DNA of 64,000 nt from Simmondsia chinensis (taxonomy: Eukaryota > Streptophyta > Magnoliopsida > Caryophyllales > Simmondsiaceae): NCBI GenBank assembly GCA_018398585.1, contig JAGTTD010000001.1, forward strand, positions 39,447,938 through 39,511,937, given 5' to 3'. Both the position numbers and the translations under genes were made by a program. Shown here piece by piece: positions 1 to 9,632 of the stretch. The notes beneath the pieces were generated by a model. It was not told the DNA's origin, ran no database searches, and worked only from the letters and a program-made list of their open reading frames with translations. Each line of letters opens with the position of its first letter. The stretch's first letter is position 1.

Positions 1-280
1 GATTGGGGCAACATGAGATTCAATGATACTTTACTTGACACGTTTAAGTATTTTAAAGTGGCTGTGAGGAATCGACCTAGAGTAAATAGGATTAAGAGAC
101 TAATCCTAGCAGTGACAGTTTACCTGATTTGGAGAGAGAGGAATGTCGGAAGATTTGAAGACGGTGTGGTACCGAATTAACTAGTTGAAAAACGCAGGGA
201 CAAGCTTAACTTGAGAGAGAGATAGGAGGTCTGCCAAGTTCTGCAGTTGGATATGCAGCACATTAGTAAATATGGGTCCT
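1..280 (+). pseudogene. L1-type LINE ORF2, C-terminal end
   Basis: Frame 1 is open from the first base to a stop at 178-180. It encodes the tail of a plant non-LTR reverse transcriptase, including the typical VYLIWRERN motif followed by RFEDG. The same frame continues after that stop (LVEKRRDKLNLRER) to about 280, with one more stop. In plant L1 elements this segment follows the reverse transcriptase and its zinc-binding domain. The rest of the element lies left of the window. The in-frame stops show an inactive copy. Confidence 0.8.
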
Positions 281-490
281 GATAGCAAAATTAGTAAACT
301 TGGGGGGGGGGGGGGGGGTGTTGAGGGGGTTAGATGTTGATATACTGGTCTTAGATGTGATTAGATTACTATAGTTGGCTTTGGTTGGGTTTTATTTTTT
401 CATTGGTGTTTATGGTATACGATTACTGATGTAAATGTCTCTATTTTGTTATGTTAATCATATTAGTGCTTACCTTTTGGCAAAAAAAAA
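281..490 (+). repeat. L1 3' untranslated region with G-run and A-tail
   Basis: This non-coding tail follows the L1 reading frame. It contains a run of 17 G at 302-318 and ends in a short A-run at 482-490, the usual end of a plant L1 copy. The left target duplication cannot be seen because the element starts outside the window. Confidence 0.6.
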
Positions 491-963
491 TATAATAATA
501 AATATTATATTTTAAAAAAATGATATCAAAATCAGTATTTTAAGTTGTCTTCTAAACTTAATGTTGTTGACTACATGAAGAGGAGCTAATTGTTATTGCG
601 AGCAACCATTGCACCCATTTTAATCCTATTTGGTTTATAATTAGATTTACCGCATAAATATTTTACCGCCAGATGGGTTTAGAACCATTGCAATACTCTC
701 CACCAGAGCCAGGAAAAGTAGGAAAAAATTTTAGGCTTAGGGTTTACTCCAGGAGACCATTGTGGACCAAGAGAGAAAACAATAGAACCTACCACATCCT
801 CCACTAATTCTGATCATCATCCAAAACTACTCCCACCATCATCCACAATCAAATACGCCACTATTATATATTTTATTGAATAACTTGTGCCTTAGCTTTG
901 AAAATTTATTGCAATAAGATTAGGATCCTGATTTTGCTTTTGTTGCATGTTTGGTCTGTGCAG
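491..963. other. Non-coding stretch, possible intron end
   Basis: No gene or repeat is recognised between the L1 tail and position 963. The last 30 bases are rich in T and end in CAG at 961-963. This looks like a plant 3' splice site in front of the possible host exon that follows. Confidence 0.35.
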
Positions 964-1028
964 AGAGAAGGGATTTTCAATGGGAACGATAGAACATGTT
1001 GGTGGTGGTAAGCAACATTGGTCATTAA

Positions 1029-1696
1029 TGTTAGAAAAATCTACACAAACAGGCACAACGGAAGCAAAAAGTATAAAGAAAAAAATTCGAAATAAGGACA
1101 CCAATATTTATGTGGAAACCCTCTCTTAATTAGAAGGAAAAATCACAATACCCAACGGGTGCCTCAATCTACTATGAAATTGAGGATTACAATCTCTGGT
1201 TGAAACCCTCAACCCCATATACAATCATCATTCTCAATCATTAATAATCAATGTGACTATTGCACGGTAAGTCACTAACCCTCTAAAAATGTAACTGCAG
1301 CATGGCGAGTCACCAACCCTCTCAAAATGTAACTGCAACATGGCGAGTCACCAACCCTCTCAAAGTGTAGCTTTGGATAGAGGAAGCTACAAACTGTCAT
1401 CAATGCCACTCAATCAAGATACCTCTCAGCATCAATCACTCTCCCCCTGTCCAAGTACCCCCTGGGCGCCCCTTTAACAAACCCTTAAGCCCTCACATTT
1501 TTCTTCTCTATTTTTCTGCTCTTTTTCTTCTCGCCTCAAGCCTTAACCTTAAGACCTATTTATAATTGAGTTACCCAATCATAATCGTAATCAAATTCCA
1601 ATTAGATTGGGTAACTGAATCATATCAAATATCACTCAAATCAAATCTAAATCATATCTAAACTAATATTAATTTTGGGATAAATAATACATAACA
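1029..1696 (-). repeat. Left LTR of the small LTR element
   Basis: This copy is uninterrupted and 668 bp long, with TGTTA and TAACA ends. At about 1265-1370 it holds three tandem copies of a 38-bp unit containing AACCCTCTCAAAATG. The same triplication is present in the other LTR (about 2395-2500), so it existed before insertion. Confidence 0.75.
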
Positions 1697-2152
1697 AATC
1701 TTCCCTTATCTCAAAATTAATATTTTCTAATTTTCTCTTAAATATCTCAACCAAAAAAAAAATCAAAATTAATAACACAAATACCCAAAATAACCTCAAG
1801 CTTCATCTTCATCCCAGAATACCCTAGCCGCACCTCTGCACACCTCTTCATCTTCAATCAAGTACTAACGGCTCAAGAACCACGACTAGCCTCACTGGAA
1901 ACCACCATCGTTGGAACCTCATGTATCTCTATCATCCTCCACAAACCACCACTAAAGCCGAACACAACCTCCACAACGGGCTCCACTGCATCACCACTTG
2001 AGCCGCTGCTGCCGCATCGGCGACCACAAAGATACAACCAACCGCAACCTTTTTCATTGTTTTCACAATCTAGCGAAAAATTTGACCACGGTTGCTGACG
2101 CCATATCAGACTCCGAATCACCATGACTCAAAACCTCCATACCATCCCAATA

Positions 2153-2165
2153 TGCTCTTATACCA
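2153..2165 (-). other. Primer binding site of the small LTR element
   Basis: The minus strand reads TGGTATAAGAGCA, one base away from the usual plant initiator-tRNA-Met primer site TGGTATCAGAGC. It lies two bases from the LTR end at 2168. Confidence 0.7.
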
Positions 2166-2521
2166 CTTGTTAAAAAAATCCACACAATCAGGCACAATGG
2201 AAGCAAAAAACATAAAAAACCATCGAAACAAGGACACTAATATTCACATAGAATCCCTATCTCAACTAGAGAGAAAAACCATGGGACCCAATGGGTGCCT
2301 CAATCCACTATGAATTAAGGATTACAATCTCTAATTGAAACCCCCAACCCCATACACAACCATCTTCCTCAATCATCAACAATCAAGGTGACTATTGCAC
2401 GATAACCCTCTCAAAGTGTAACTGCTGCACGACGATTCACCAACCCTCTCAAAGTGTAACTGTTGCACGACGATTCACCAACCCTCTCAAAGTGTAGCTT
2501 TGGATAGAAGAAGCTTCAAAC

Positions 2522-2925
2522 TGATAAAGGAAATTTAGCTCAGTGGAAAAATCGCAGCAGAAAGATGATGTTCTGTTTTTGGAGGGAACGACCGTTGCGT
2601 TTGAAAAACAGGTAAAGGGTTTTGCTTCAGCGGGCTCGTGGATGGCACGTGAGTTGGAAGAGTTTGTTAGGCTTTTCAGTGGATTTCTGTTAAGAATATC
2701 TAATTTAGTTTTGTTTTGTATTTTCTTTAATGAAGTAAATTCCACATATAAATAGATCATTATGTATAGATTTAGGGGTTTATGATCAATGAAATACCCT
2801 AATCTTCTCCCTTAAACTCTCTTTCTTTTCTCCCTTCAAACTCTACCTCCTTCCTTTTCTCCCTTTAACCTCTAGAATTGATTTTGGATTGTGAAATTGG
2901 TATATTGGATTGATTTTCTGTATCA
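2522..2925 (+). repeat. 5' LTR of gypsy 1
   Basis: It starts TGATAAAGG and ends TATCA one base before the primer site. A TATA-like ATATAAATAG lies near 2746. The start matches the 3' copy at 8233-8287. Confidence 0.75.
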
Positions 2926-2926
2926 C

Positions 2927-2944
2927 TGGTATCAGAGCAACGCT
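2927..2944 (+). other. Primer binding site of gypsy 1
   Basis: TGGTATCAGAGCAACGC follows the LTR end by one base and matches the usual tRNA-Met primer site in its first 12 bases. Confidence 0.85.
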
Positions 2945-2980
2945 CCTCCTGACCGTGGGACAAGGATTCGAGCTTAAATA

Positions 2981-4880
2981 TGGCAAATAATACATAATCG
3001 GCTGCTGAGATGAGAAGAGTTGATGAAGCCTTAGCTAGTCACATCAGACACAATAATGAGACAATAGAACGCTCTCAAGGAAAAATGAGGGCATTGTTGA
3101 TGGAGATCAAAGAATTACTGACTGGTATATCACTGCGCCAGGATCAATCTAGTGGTGAAGGAGGCGTAGCTGATGGGGGATCGAGTTTAGCAACAATCAA
3201 TGTACCTGGAGGAATTCAGATTCCAACCTTGGTGAGAAACCAGGAGCAAACTGCTCCTGATGGTAATGCTCTTTACTCTGCTCGATTATCTAAGGTGGAA
3301 TTCCCTCTGTTTCATGGGGAATGCTGAGGTGAATGCTCCTGATGGTAATGCTCCTGATGCGAATGCTGAGGTGGATGCGCGGACACACAAGGAAGGATAG
3401 GATCAGAAACGACGCCATAAGAGCCAAATTGGGCGTAGCCCCCATTGAAGATAAATTCAGAGAGCAACGTTTGAGGTGGTTTGGACATGTTATAAGGAGA
3501 CCGAACAACGCTCCAATAAGGAGGTGCAAATAGCCCCTTACTACACTAGGCCGAAGAGGAAGAGGCAGGCCAAAGAAGAGATGGATGGAGACAATCCGAC
3601 AAGACCTCACCCACCTAAACCTTCGGGAGGAGATGGTCTTAGATAGGGCCCAATGGAAGGCTAGTATAGGGGTTATAGATGCTCCAGTTAGAGTGGGGTA
3701 GTCTAGCTTTCTAGTGCTAGGCCGTGATATCCTCCTGACACACTTAGGTTGTGTACTTGCTCTCATGAGCTACTACTTGCCTACATACTTGCCTACCCAT
3801 CCTTTGATTTCTGTTCGATGTGGCTTGCTTTGTGTCTATTGTCTTGCTCGCCGTGTGTTTTTTCCTACTCATGCTTTATTGCTCTCCTGCTGCCAGGTCA
3901 CATGCTCTATGCTGCAGACCAGCCTCTCAGGTTGGGGGTCCTCTGAAATAGCCTCTCTACAAGGTAGCCCCCTGAAGGGGGAAGGCTGCGTACATCTACA
4001 CCCCCCAGACCCTGCTTTTGCGGGAGCCCTTACAGGCACTTGGTTTATTATTATTGTTGTTGTTGATATAAATAGCTGGCTGTTCACTTGTGAAATTTTT
4101 TTCTCATCAATCAAACACCTGAAATGAATAGGGTTAGACTAGCTTCTATCCATATGAGAGGGCTTGCCCTCCAATGGCACCAAAAGTACATGAGAACTAG
4201 GGGTAATCTTGATATGCCCAACTGGAATGAATACACCAACGCTCTTAAGATTAGGTTTGGTAATGCTTTCGAGGACCCAGAATCTGAATTGATGAGTTCG
4301 AAGCAAGATGGATTGATTAAAGACTACTTAGCCAAATTCGATGTTTCTTCTGTGAGATCAGACCTCAATGAGGCCCAGCTTATTAGTTATTTTTTGACTT
4401 GTCTAAGGGAGGTTATTACATTAGAGGTATGATCCAACGCTGCACCATGCAGTGTGCTTGGCAAAATTAGCTGAGGCTAAGTTTGAAGCCTTAGCCAAAC
4501 AACTAAGGTATTCAAGGGCTCCCTTGCTTCCTACTCCTAATGTTCAGAAATCCACAGTAAATCCTTATAGAACACCACCAGCTAGACCAAATTACCAAGC
4601 CCTTGCTGCTACACAGCCAGCTAGAGCTCAAAGAACTCTGTCTAGAGCTGAATTACAAGAGAAGCGTGCTAAGGGACTTTGCCATTTCTGTGATGAGATG
4701 TTCAAAATGGGCCACCGATGTAGAAAGAGGAGTCCTCAACTCTTTGTCCTTGAGGTGGACAATGAGGAATTAACAGAAGAAGTACAAGAGCCTGAGCAGC
4801 CTTTAGCTGCTGATGAGCCTGTGGAGCAATTAGCACAAATATCTTACATGCTTTATCTGGAGCCTCTACCTTCCAGACAT
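2981..4880 (+). pseudogene. gypsy 1 gag, interrupted by a LINE
   Basis: The frame starts with ATG at 2981 and meets a stop six codons later, then continues as MRRVDEALASHIRHNNETI to FPLFHGE near 3325. The RTE LINE interrupts it there. It resumes near 4085 as WLFTCE and RVRLASIHMRGLALQWH, the conserved retrotransposon gag core. A CCHC zinc knuckle, CHFCDEMFKMGHRC, sits near 4680. Two frameshifts and several stops separate the pieces. The zinc knuckle in this family binds the element's RNA in the particle. Confidence 0.8.
3333..4075 (+). mobile_element. RTE-clade LINE, 5'-truncated 3' end
   Basis: From about 3355 the frame reads [16 protein letters not shown], then [11 protein letters not shown] and, after a frame change, RWMETIRQDLTHL and LDRAQWKA. 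These are the conserved C-terminal motifs of plant RTE reverse transcriptases. A 3' untranslated region follows with blocks GGGGTCCTCTGAAATAGCC and GGGGGAAGGCTGCGTACA. It ends in the (TTR)n tail typical of RTE (about 4049-4075). The same tail occurs at 20708, 23740 and 45350. The upstream join at 3318-3360 contains a repeated GAATGCTGAGG, and a clean target duplication is not visible. Confidence 0.8.
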
Positions 4881-5263
4881 TGTGGGTAACAGGCTCAATC
4901 AAAAACAAGCCTATGCACATCTTGATTGATTCAGGCTCCACTCATAATTTCATAGACTTATCTCTGGCATGCAGGCTGCTGTGTCAACCCATACAGGTCC
5001 CTTCCTTTGCCGTGGCTGTAGCTGATGGTAGTAGCTTGAGCTGCAATTATCAATGTAAAAAGCTTACATGGAAGATGCAAGGGGCAGCTTACTACTCAAA
5101 TTTTCTTCTCATACCTCTAGGAAGCTGTGATGTGGTGTTGGGTATAGAATGGCTTCCAACTGTGGGAGACATCAGATGTAATTTTAAGAGCCTCACCATG
5201 GCTTATACTTATGAGGGTGTACTTAGAGAATTAAGGGGAAACAAGCAAATGTATGCAAGATAG
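4880..5263 (+). pseudogene. gypsy 1 aspartic protease
   Basis: The frame holds the retropepsin signature ILIDSGSTHNFI near 4920, with the catalytic DSG intact, and GIEWLPTVGDIRCNF downstream. The segment would cut the Gag-Pol polyprotein. It is out of frame with the gag segment before it and closes with a TAG near 5263. Confidence 0.8.
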
Positions 5264-5415
5264 TAGGGGCCAAGGCTTTAACTGAAGCTCCTCTCATTGC
5301 TCTCCTTCAATTTCTGCCAGATGAACCTCCAGATAAAGGAGCTAGTTTGCAAATAATGAAAGTTAATGCTGATCATATTCTCCAGACCTCTGAGCCTTTA
5401 GAGGTTACTGCCTTT

Positions 5416-6100
5416 TTAGCTTAGTATGGGAAACTTTTTAAAGAGCCTATGCATCTTCCTCCCTCCAGGGGTACATTCAATCACAAGATCCATGTGCAAG
5501 ATGGAACCAAGCCAATTAACAAGAGACCTTACCGATATCCTGCTCTTCAGAAAGATGCTATGGAAGGGATAGTCCATGAATCGCTGCAAAAGGGATACAT
5601 TCAGCATAGCTTCAACCCATTTGCTTCAGCTGTGGTAATGGTGAGGAAGAAAAATGGAGGATGTGTATTGACTGTAGGGACTTGAATAATGCTACTATCA
5701 AAGACAAGTTCCCTACACTTTTCGTAGAAGAGCTATTTAATGAACTAGGCACAGCTAAACTCTGCACTAAGCTGGACCTTAGGTCCGAATATTATCGGAT
5801 CCGAATGCACCAGGATGATGTTTAAGAGACAGCTTTCAGGACCTACTTTGGCCATTTTGAGTTTTTGGTAATGCCTTTGTGCTTAACCAATGCTCCCTCC
5901 ACATTTCAAGCCCTTATGAACACTATATTTGCTCCATACCTCAAGAAGTTTGTGCTGGTCTTCTTTGATGAGATTCTTGTGTACAGTGCACTAGGAAGAC
6001 CACATCCTACATCTGGAGACTGTGTTCTAACTACTGCTACACCACCAGCTATTCGTCAAAAGGAGGAAATGTTGCTTTGTTGCTACTCAAATTAAATACC
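5416..6100 (+). pseudogene. gypsy 1 reverse transcriptase
   Basis: The segment starts LPPSRGTFNHKIHV and continues with KPINKRPYRYP, FNPFASAVVMVRKKNG, LDLRSEYYRIRM and [11 protein letters not shown], all standard gypsy reverse transcriptase blocks. The catalytic box reads FFDEILVYS instead of FDDILVYS, so the second aspartate is replaced. Frameshifts near 5665 and a TAA near 5823 break the frame. The enzyme would be inactive even apart from the stops. Confidence 0.82.
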
Positions 6101-7040
6101 TGGGCCACATAATTGCTGAAGGAAGGGTAGCGATTGACACACAAAAGATAACAGTAGTGAAGAATTGGCTAGTCGCATCTACCTTGAAACAACTCATAGG
6201 GTTTTTGGGCCTTACTGGTTACTACAGAAGGTTCATTCAACACTATGGGATGCTTGCCAAACCACTCATAGAGCTAACTAGAAGAGATAAGCTAGTTTGG
6301 AACAAGGGAGCTCAATAAGCTTTCAATGCTCTCAAGGAAGCACTAATTTCAGTCCCAGTTCTTGCTCCACCTAACTTCTCACTTCCTTTTAAGATTGAGT
6401 CAGATGCAAGCAGCAAGGGTACAGAAGCTGTCTTAGCTCAATTCGGGCACCCCTTAGCTTTTTTCAGCAAGACTTTGAGCCCTAGGCAGCAGATTCTATC
6501 AGTTTATGAAAGAGAACTTTTAGATATAGTTGCAGCTGTACAGAAATGGCATCAATATCTGATAAACAACACGTTCATAATTAGGACTGATAAAAAGAGC
6601 CTGAAATATCTCCTTGAGCTGAAGTTCAGACCCATTTCAAACAGTTATAGCTAGCCAAGTTAATAGGCTTCAGCTATGTCATAGAGTACAGAAAGGGAAA
6701 GGAACATGTGGCTGCAGATGCCCTCTCTAGAATCTCAAGCCAGCAAATTACTCGTATGCTCTTGACTTCTGTTGATAGCAGCTTGTATGACATGATTCAA
6801 TTAAGCTGGCAGAGAAACCCTGCATTGAAACAGCTCATCCGAGACCTGACTACTAGTTCACAGCAACACAAACACTTTAATTGGCAATCTGCTCAATTGA
6901 GAAGAAAGTTAAAGTTGGTTATTGGCCAAGACTCTGCTTTCAAGAGAAAAATCCTACAGTGGTTACATTCCTCTTCCAGTGGAGGGCACTCTGGTAGGGA
7001 TGCTACGCTGCATCAAATAAAAACCATGTTTTTCTAGAAG
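6100..7040 (+). pseudogene. gypsy 1 RNase H and integrase N-terminus
   Basis: After KYLGHIIAEGR-like and GLTGYYRRFIQHYG motifs, RNase H sequence follows (IESDASSKGTEAVLAQ, LSVYERELLDIV) with a TAA near 6316. At 6708-7037 an open frame of 109 codons carries VAADALSR in its upstream context and HSSSSGGHSGRDATLHQIK, the start of the integrase zinc domain. A TAG follows at 7035. Confidence 0.75.
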
Positions 7041-8203
7041 GGAATGTCAAAAGATGTGGTTGATTTTGTGAAACTTTTCCCTATGTGTCAAGCCTGTAAG
7101 AATGAGACAGTTGCCTCTCCAGGTCTACTTCAACCTCTACCCATCCCTCAATCTCTATGGACTGACATCTCCATGGATTTCACTTAGAGACTTCCCCGCT
7201 CCTATGGACATGATGTCATATTTGTGGGGGTGGATAGATTAAGTAAAGCTGCGCACTTCTTATCCCTTACATATCCCTACACTGCTTCAAATGTGGCCCA
7301 ATTGTATCTCAACCGCATCTATAAGCTACATGTTCCCCCTAGCTCCATTGTCAGTGATCGGGATGCTGTGTTCCAAAGTGATTTTTGGCAGGCCTTGTTC
7401 TCTATTCAGGGGGTTGAGTTTCATTTGTCAACTCCTTACCACCGCCAATCTGATGGCCAGACTAAAGTTGTCAACAGGGGCTTAGAAACCTATCTCAGAT
7501 GTATGTGTAGTACTCACCCCTCTCACTGGTTCAAGTGGCTACCTTTAGCTGAATGGTGGTACAATACCACTTGACATTCTTCCACTCATAGAACACCTTA
7601 CGAGGTTGTTTATGGGCAGTCCACCTCCTATCCATATTCCCTACATACTAGCTGAAATGCAGGGAACTGCAATTGATAGACACTTGTAGCAAAGGGAGGA
7701 AATCATCATTAGCATCAGATACCACCTGGCCAGAGCTCAAAATAGGATGAAGCAGCTTACTGATAAAAAGAGGTCAGATCATGCCTTCCATGCAAGGGAT
7801 TGGGTTTACCTGAAACTACACCCCTACAGAAAAATTTCAGTAGCACATAGAAGCTTACAAACGCTCTCTCCAGGGTATTTCGGTCCTTTTGTGGTTCTGT
7901 CAGCCGTTGGTAAGGTTGCATACCAGCTGGAGTTGCCTGCCTCTACCAAGATACATAATGTGTTCCATGTCTCTCAACTCAAGGCTCGTCATGGACCGCT
8001 CGACGGTAGTGATTCCACTTCCTGACAACGTTGAAGCTCCCCCACCCAAGGAACTTGAGCTCATCTTGGATCGCAAGATGGTGAACCGCAATAACAGGGC
8101 AGCCACCAAAGTATTGATTAAGTGGAAGGGCAAACCGATAAAGGAAGCTTCTTGGGAATTCCTATACGACCTTCAGCTGAAGTATCCTGATTTTCACCCT
8201 TGA
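7041..8203 (+). pseudogene. gypsy 1 integrase core and chromodomain
   Basis: The integrase core reads WTDISMDF, then VDRLSKAAHFL, IVSDRDAVF and HRQSDGQTKVVNRGLE. The first two catalytic aspartates are present, but the catalytic glutamate (normally GQTE) is lysine. After HRTPYEVVYGQ and [11 protein letters not shown] the frame ends with VLIKWKGKPIKEASWE, a chromodomain, closing at a TGA near 8203. In chromoviruses this domain binds chromatin and steers integration. Stops near 7186 and 7572 and a frameshift near 7640 break it. Confidence 0.82.
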
Positions 8204-8337
8204 GGACAAGGGTGATTTCAGGGAGGGAGTACGGATATAGGAAATTCAGCTCAGTGGAAAAATCGCAGCAGAAAGATGATGTTTTGTAAAAAGGGCACAA
8301 GGGTGATTTCAGGGAGGGAGTACGTAGAAAATTCAAC
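8204..8337 (+). repeat. Polypurine tract and truncated, duplicated 3' LTR start of gypsy 1
   Basis: AGGGAGGGAGTA at about 8219-8231 is the polypurine tract, followed by 55 bases that match the 5' LTR start (GAAATTCAGCTCAGTGG). The LTR then breaks off. A second copy of the tract (AAGGGTGATTTCAGGGAGGG) appears at about 8301. So the end was deleted and locally duplicated before 8338, where the host LTR element resumes. Confidence 0.65.
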
Positions 8338-8702
8338 GTTGAAGCCCTCACATTTTTATACCCCTGGGTGCCTTTTTACAAAACCCTTAAGCCCTCACAT
8401 TTTTCTTCTCTTTTTTTCCTCTCTTTTTTTCCTCACCTCAACCCTTAACCGCCCCATTTATTATTGAATTAACCAATTATAATCGCAATCAAATTTCAAT
8501 TAGATTAGGTAATAAAACCATATCAAATATCACTCAAATCAAATCTAAACCATATCTAAGTCAATATTATTTTTGAGATAAATAATATCCAACAATTAAC
8601 TGCTAGCGGTGATTGTTGGTTGACACGACCATATGATCGGTATGATTTGTTGATTCCTTTGATTCTAGGGATTTTAGAATGTAGAGATTGGCAATTTCTC
8701 CA

Positions 8703-9578
8703 AGTCGGTTCCGAAAATAATGCTAAAAAATTAAAAAATTAAAAAACTAATGCTGAAAAAAAAATATTTTCATATCTAATGTTGAACCGCGTTCATAAAA
8801 CGCGGCTATAATAAACCGCGTCTTAGGAATGCGTTTAAAACTCAAAAAAATCGTGTCTTAAAAACGCAGTTATATCATTTAAACCGCGTCATCAGAATGC
8901 GGTTATACACATAAAACAGCGTTTTAGTGACGCGGTTTACTCTTAACAAAACCGCGTCACTAAGACGCGGTTCACTACAAAACCGCGTCATTAAGGCGCG
9001 GTTCACTGGGAATTTAAACCCCCCGGCCGACTCATTCATGCGTGCTTTCTCCCCGGCTCTCACCGTCCTTCTGCCTGTTTCTCGTTAATCCACCCCCGGT
9101 GGCGTCGTCCGCCACCGTCCTTCTGCTTTATACACTGGAGATCTTTCAAGTACCATTGTCCGAGCTTCATCGAGAGGGACATGGGATCAATATGATAATC
9201 TTCACGACTTGTAGCATAATGAAAACTAAAGGGAAGAAAAAAGTGAAGAATTGCGGCATAATGGTAAGTATAATCGAAGAAAGCATGGTTGGGGCTTTCT
9301 GCGGATAAACCGCGTTTAGTAGACGCGGTTCAAGAGTAAACTGCGTTTAGTAGATGCAGTTCGGTATTAAACCGCGTTTACTACACGCGGCTTATTTTAA
9401 TATAAACCGCGTTTATTAGACGCGGTTTATTGGAAAATGAACTGCTTTTAAGGAAACCGGTTTTCTTGAATTTTAAACGCGTCTTGTTAACGCGCTTCAA
9501 CAGTAGATATGGAAATATTTTTTTTCAGCATTATATTTTTAATTTTTTTATTTTTCTGTATTATTTTGGGAACCGACT
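8703..9578. mobile_element. Non-autonomous MULE-like element with an array of GC palindromes
   Basis: The element has long inverted termini, about 90-100 bp, starting AGTCGGTTCC on the left and ending GGAACCGACT on the right. It is flanked by an 11-bp direct duplication (8692-8702 and 9579-9589), CAATTTCTCCA. Long termini with a 9-11 bp duplication fit Mutator-like elements. Inside each terminus lie tandem imperfect palindromes of about 22 bp, AACCGCGT(n)ACGCGGTT, seven on the left (8785-9005) and six on the right (9308-9495). They surround about 300 bp of unrecognised, more GC-rich sequence. No transposase is encoded. Confidence 0.75.
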
Positions 9579-9632
9579 CAATTTCTCCACCATCTCTTAA
9601 TATTTCTTATAATCATTTTATATTTTTCTTGA

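Larger units (their letters stand above)
2522..8287 (+). mobile_element. Ty3/gypsy chromovirus, decayed, nested in an LTR
   Basis: The element has a 5' LTR (2522-2925), a tRNA-Met primer site at 2927, gag with a zinc knuckle, protease, reverse transcriptase, RNase H, integrase and a C-terminal chromodomain in the usual gypsy order. A truncated 3' LTR starts at about 8232. Domain order plus chromodomain marks the chromovirus branch. It sits in the right LTR of the small element at 1029-8594. Gag is broken by an RTE LINE and pol carries many stops, so the copy is dead. No target duplication can be read because the 3' end is rearranged. Confidence 0.88.
1029..8594 (-). mobile_element. Small non-autonomous LTR retroelement (TRIM/LARD-like), carrying a nested gypsy
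   Basis: Two direct repeats of about 0.67 kb begin TGTTA and end AACA: 1029-1696, and 2168-2521 continued at 8338-8594. They enclose only about 471 bp of internal DNA. ATTAA is duplicated on both sides (1024-1028 and 8595-8599). A tRNA-Met-type primer site at 2153-2165 (minus strand TGGTATAAGAGCA) and a purine-rich tract next to 1696 set the minus orientation. No gag or pol is present; the only internal frame (1873-2124, minus) is Gly/Ser-rich and unrecognised. Mobility would have needed enzymes from another element. The right LTR was later split by the gypsy element at 2522-8287 and lacks about 60 bp at the break. Confidence 0.8.
964..9632 (+). pseudogene. Possible host exon split by two transposon insertions
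   Basis: Three pieces, 964-1028, 8600-8702 and 9590-9632, form one open frame once the LTR element (1029-8594 plus one 5-bp duplication) and the MULE-like element (8703-9578 plus one 11-bp duplication) are mentally removed. The frame stays open for 69 codons to a TGA at 9630-9632. Both junctions keep the phase. A splice-acceptor-like tract ends at 963. Residues include GTIEHVGGGKQHW before the first insertion and TRPYDRYDLLIPL after it. I do not recognise the protein. The frame could be open by chance, and the last 15 codons are hydrophobic and AT-rich, so the real exon may end earlier. Confidence 0.35.

Noticed and set aside
2927..2944. tRNA gene remnant
   Set aside because: Only the primer-site match to the tRNA-Met 3' end is present; no tRNA fold.
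3714..4127. 137-codon frame downstream of the RTE reverse transcriptase
   Set aside because: It lies in the 3' untranslated region of the RTE LINE and has no domain.
8785..9495. CRISPR-like array
   Set aside because: The regularly spaced repeats are palindromic units in mirror orientation inside inverted termini with a target duplication, and the genome is a plant one. They are transposon subterminal repeats.
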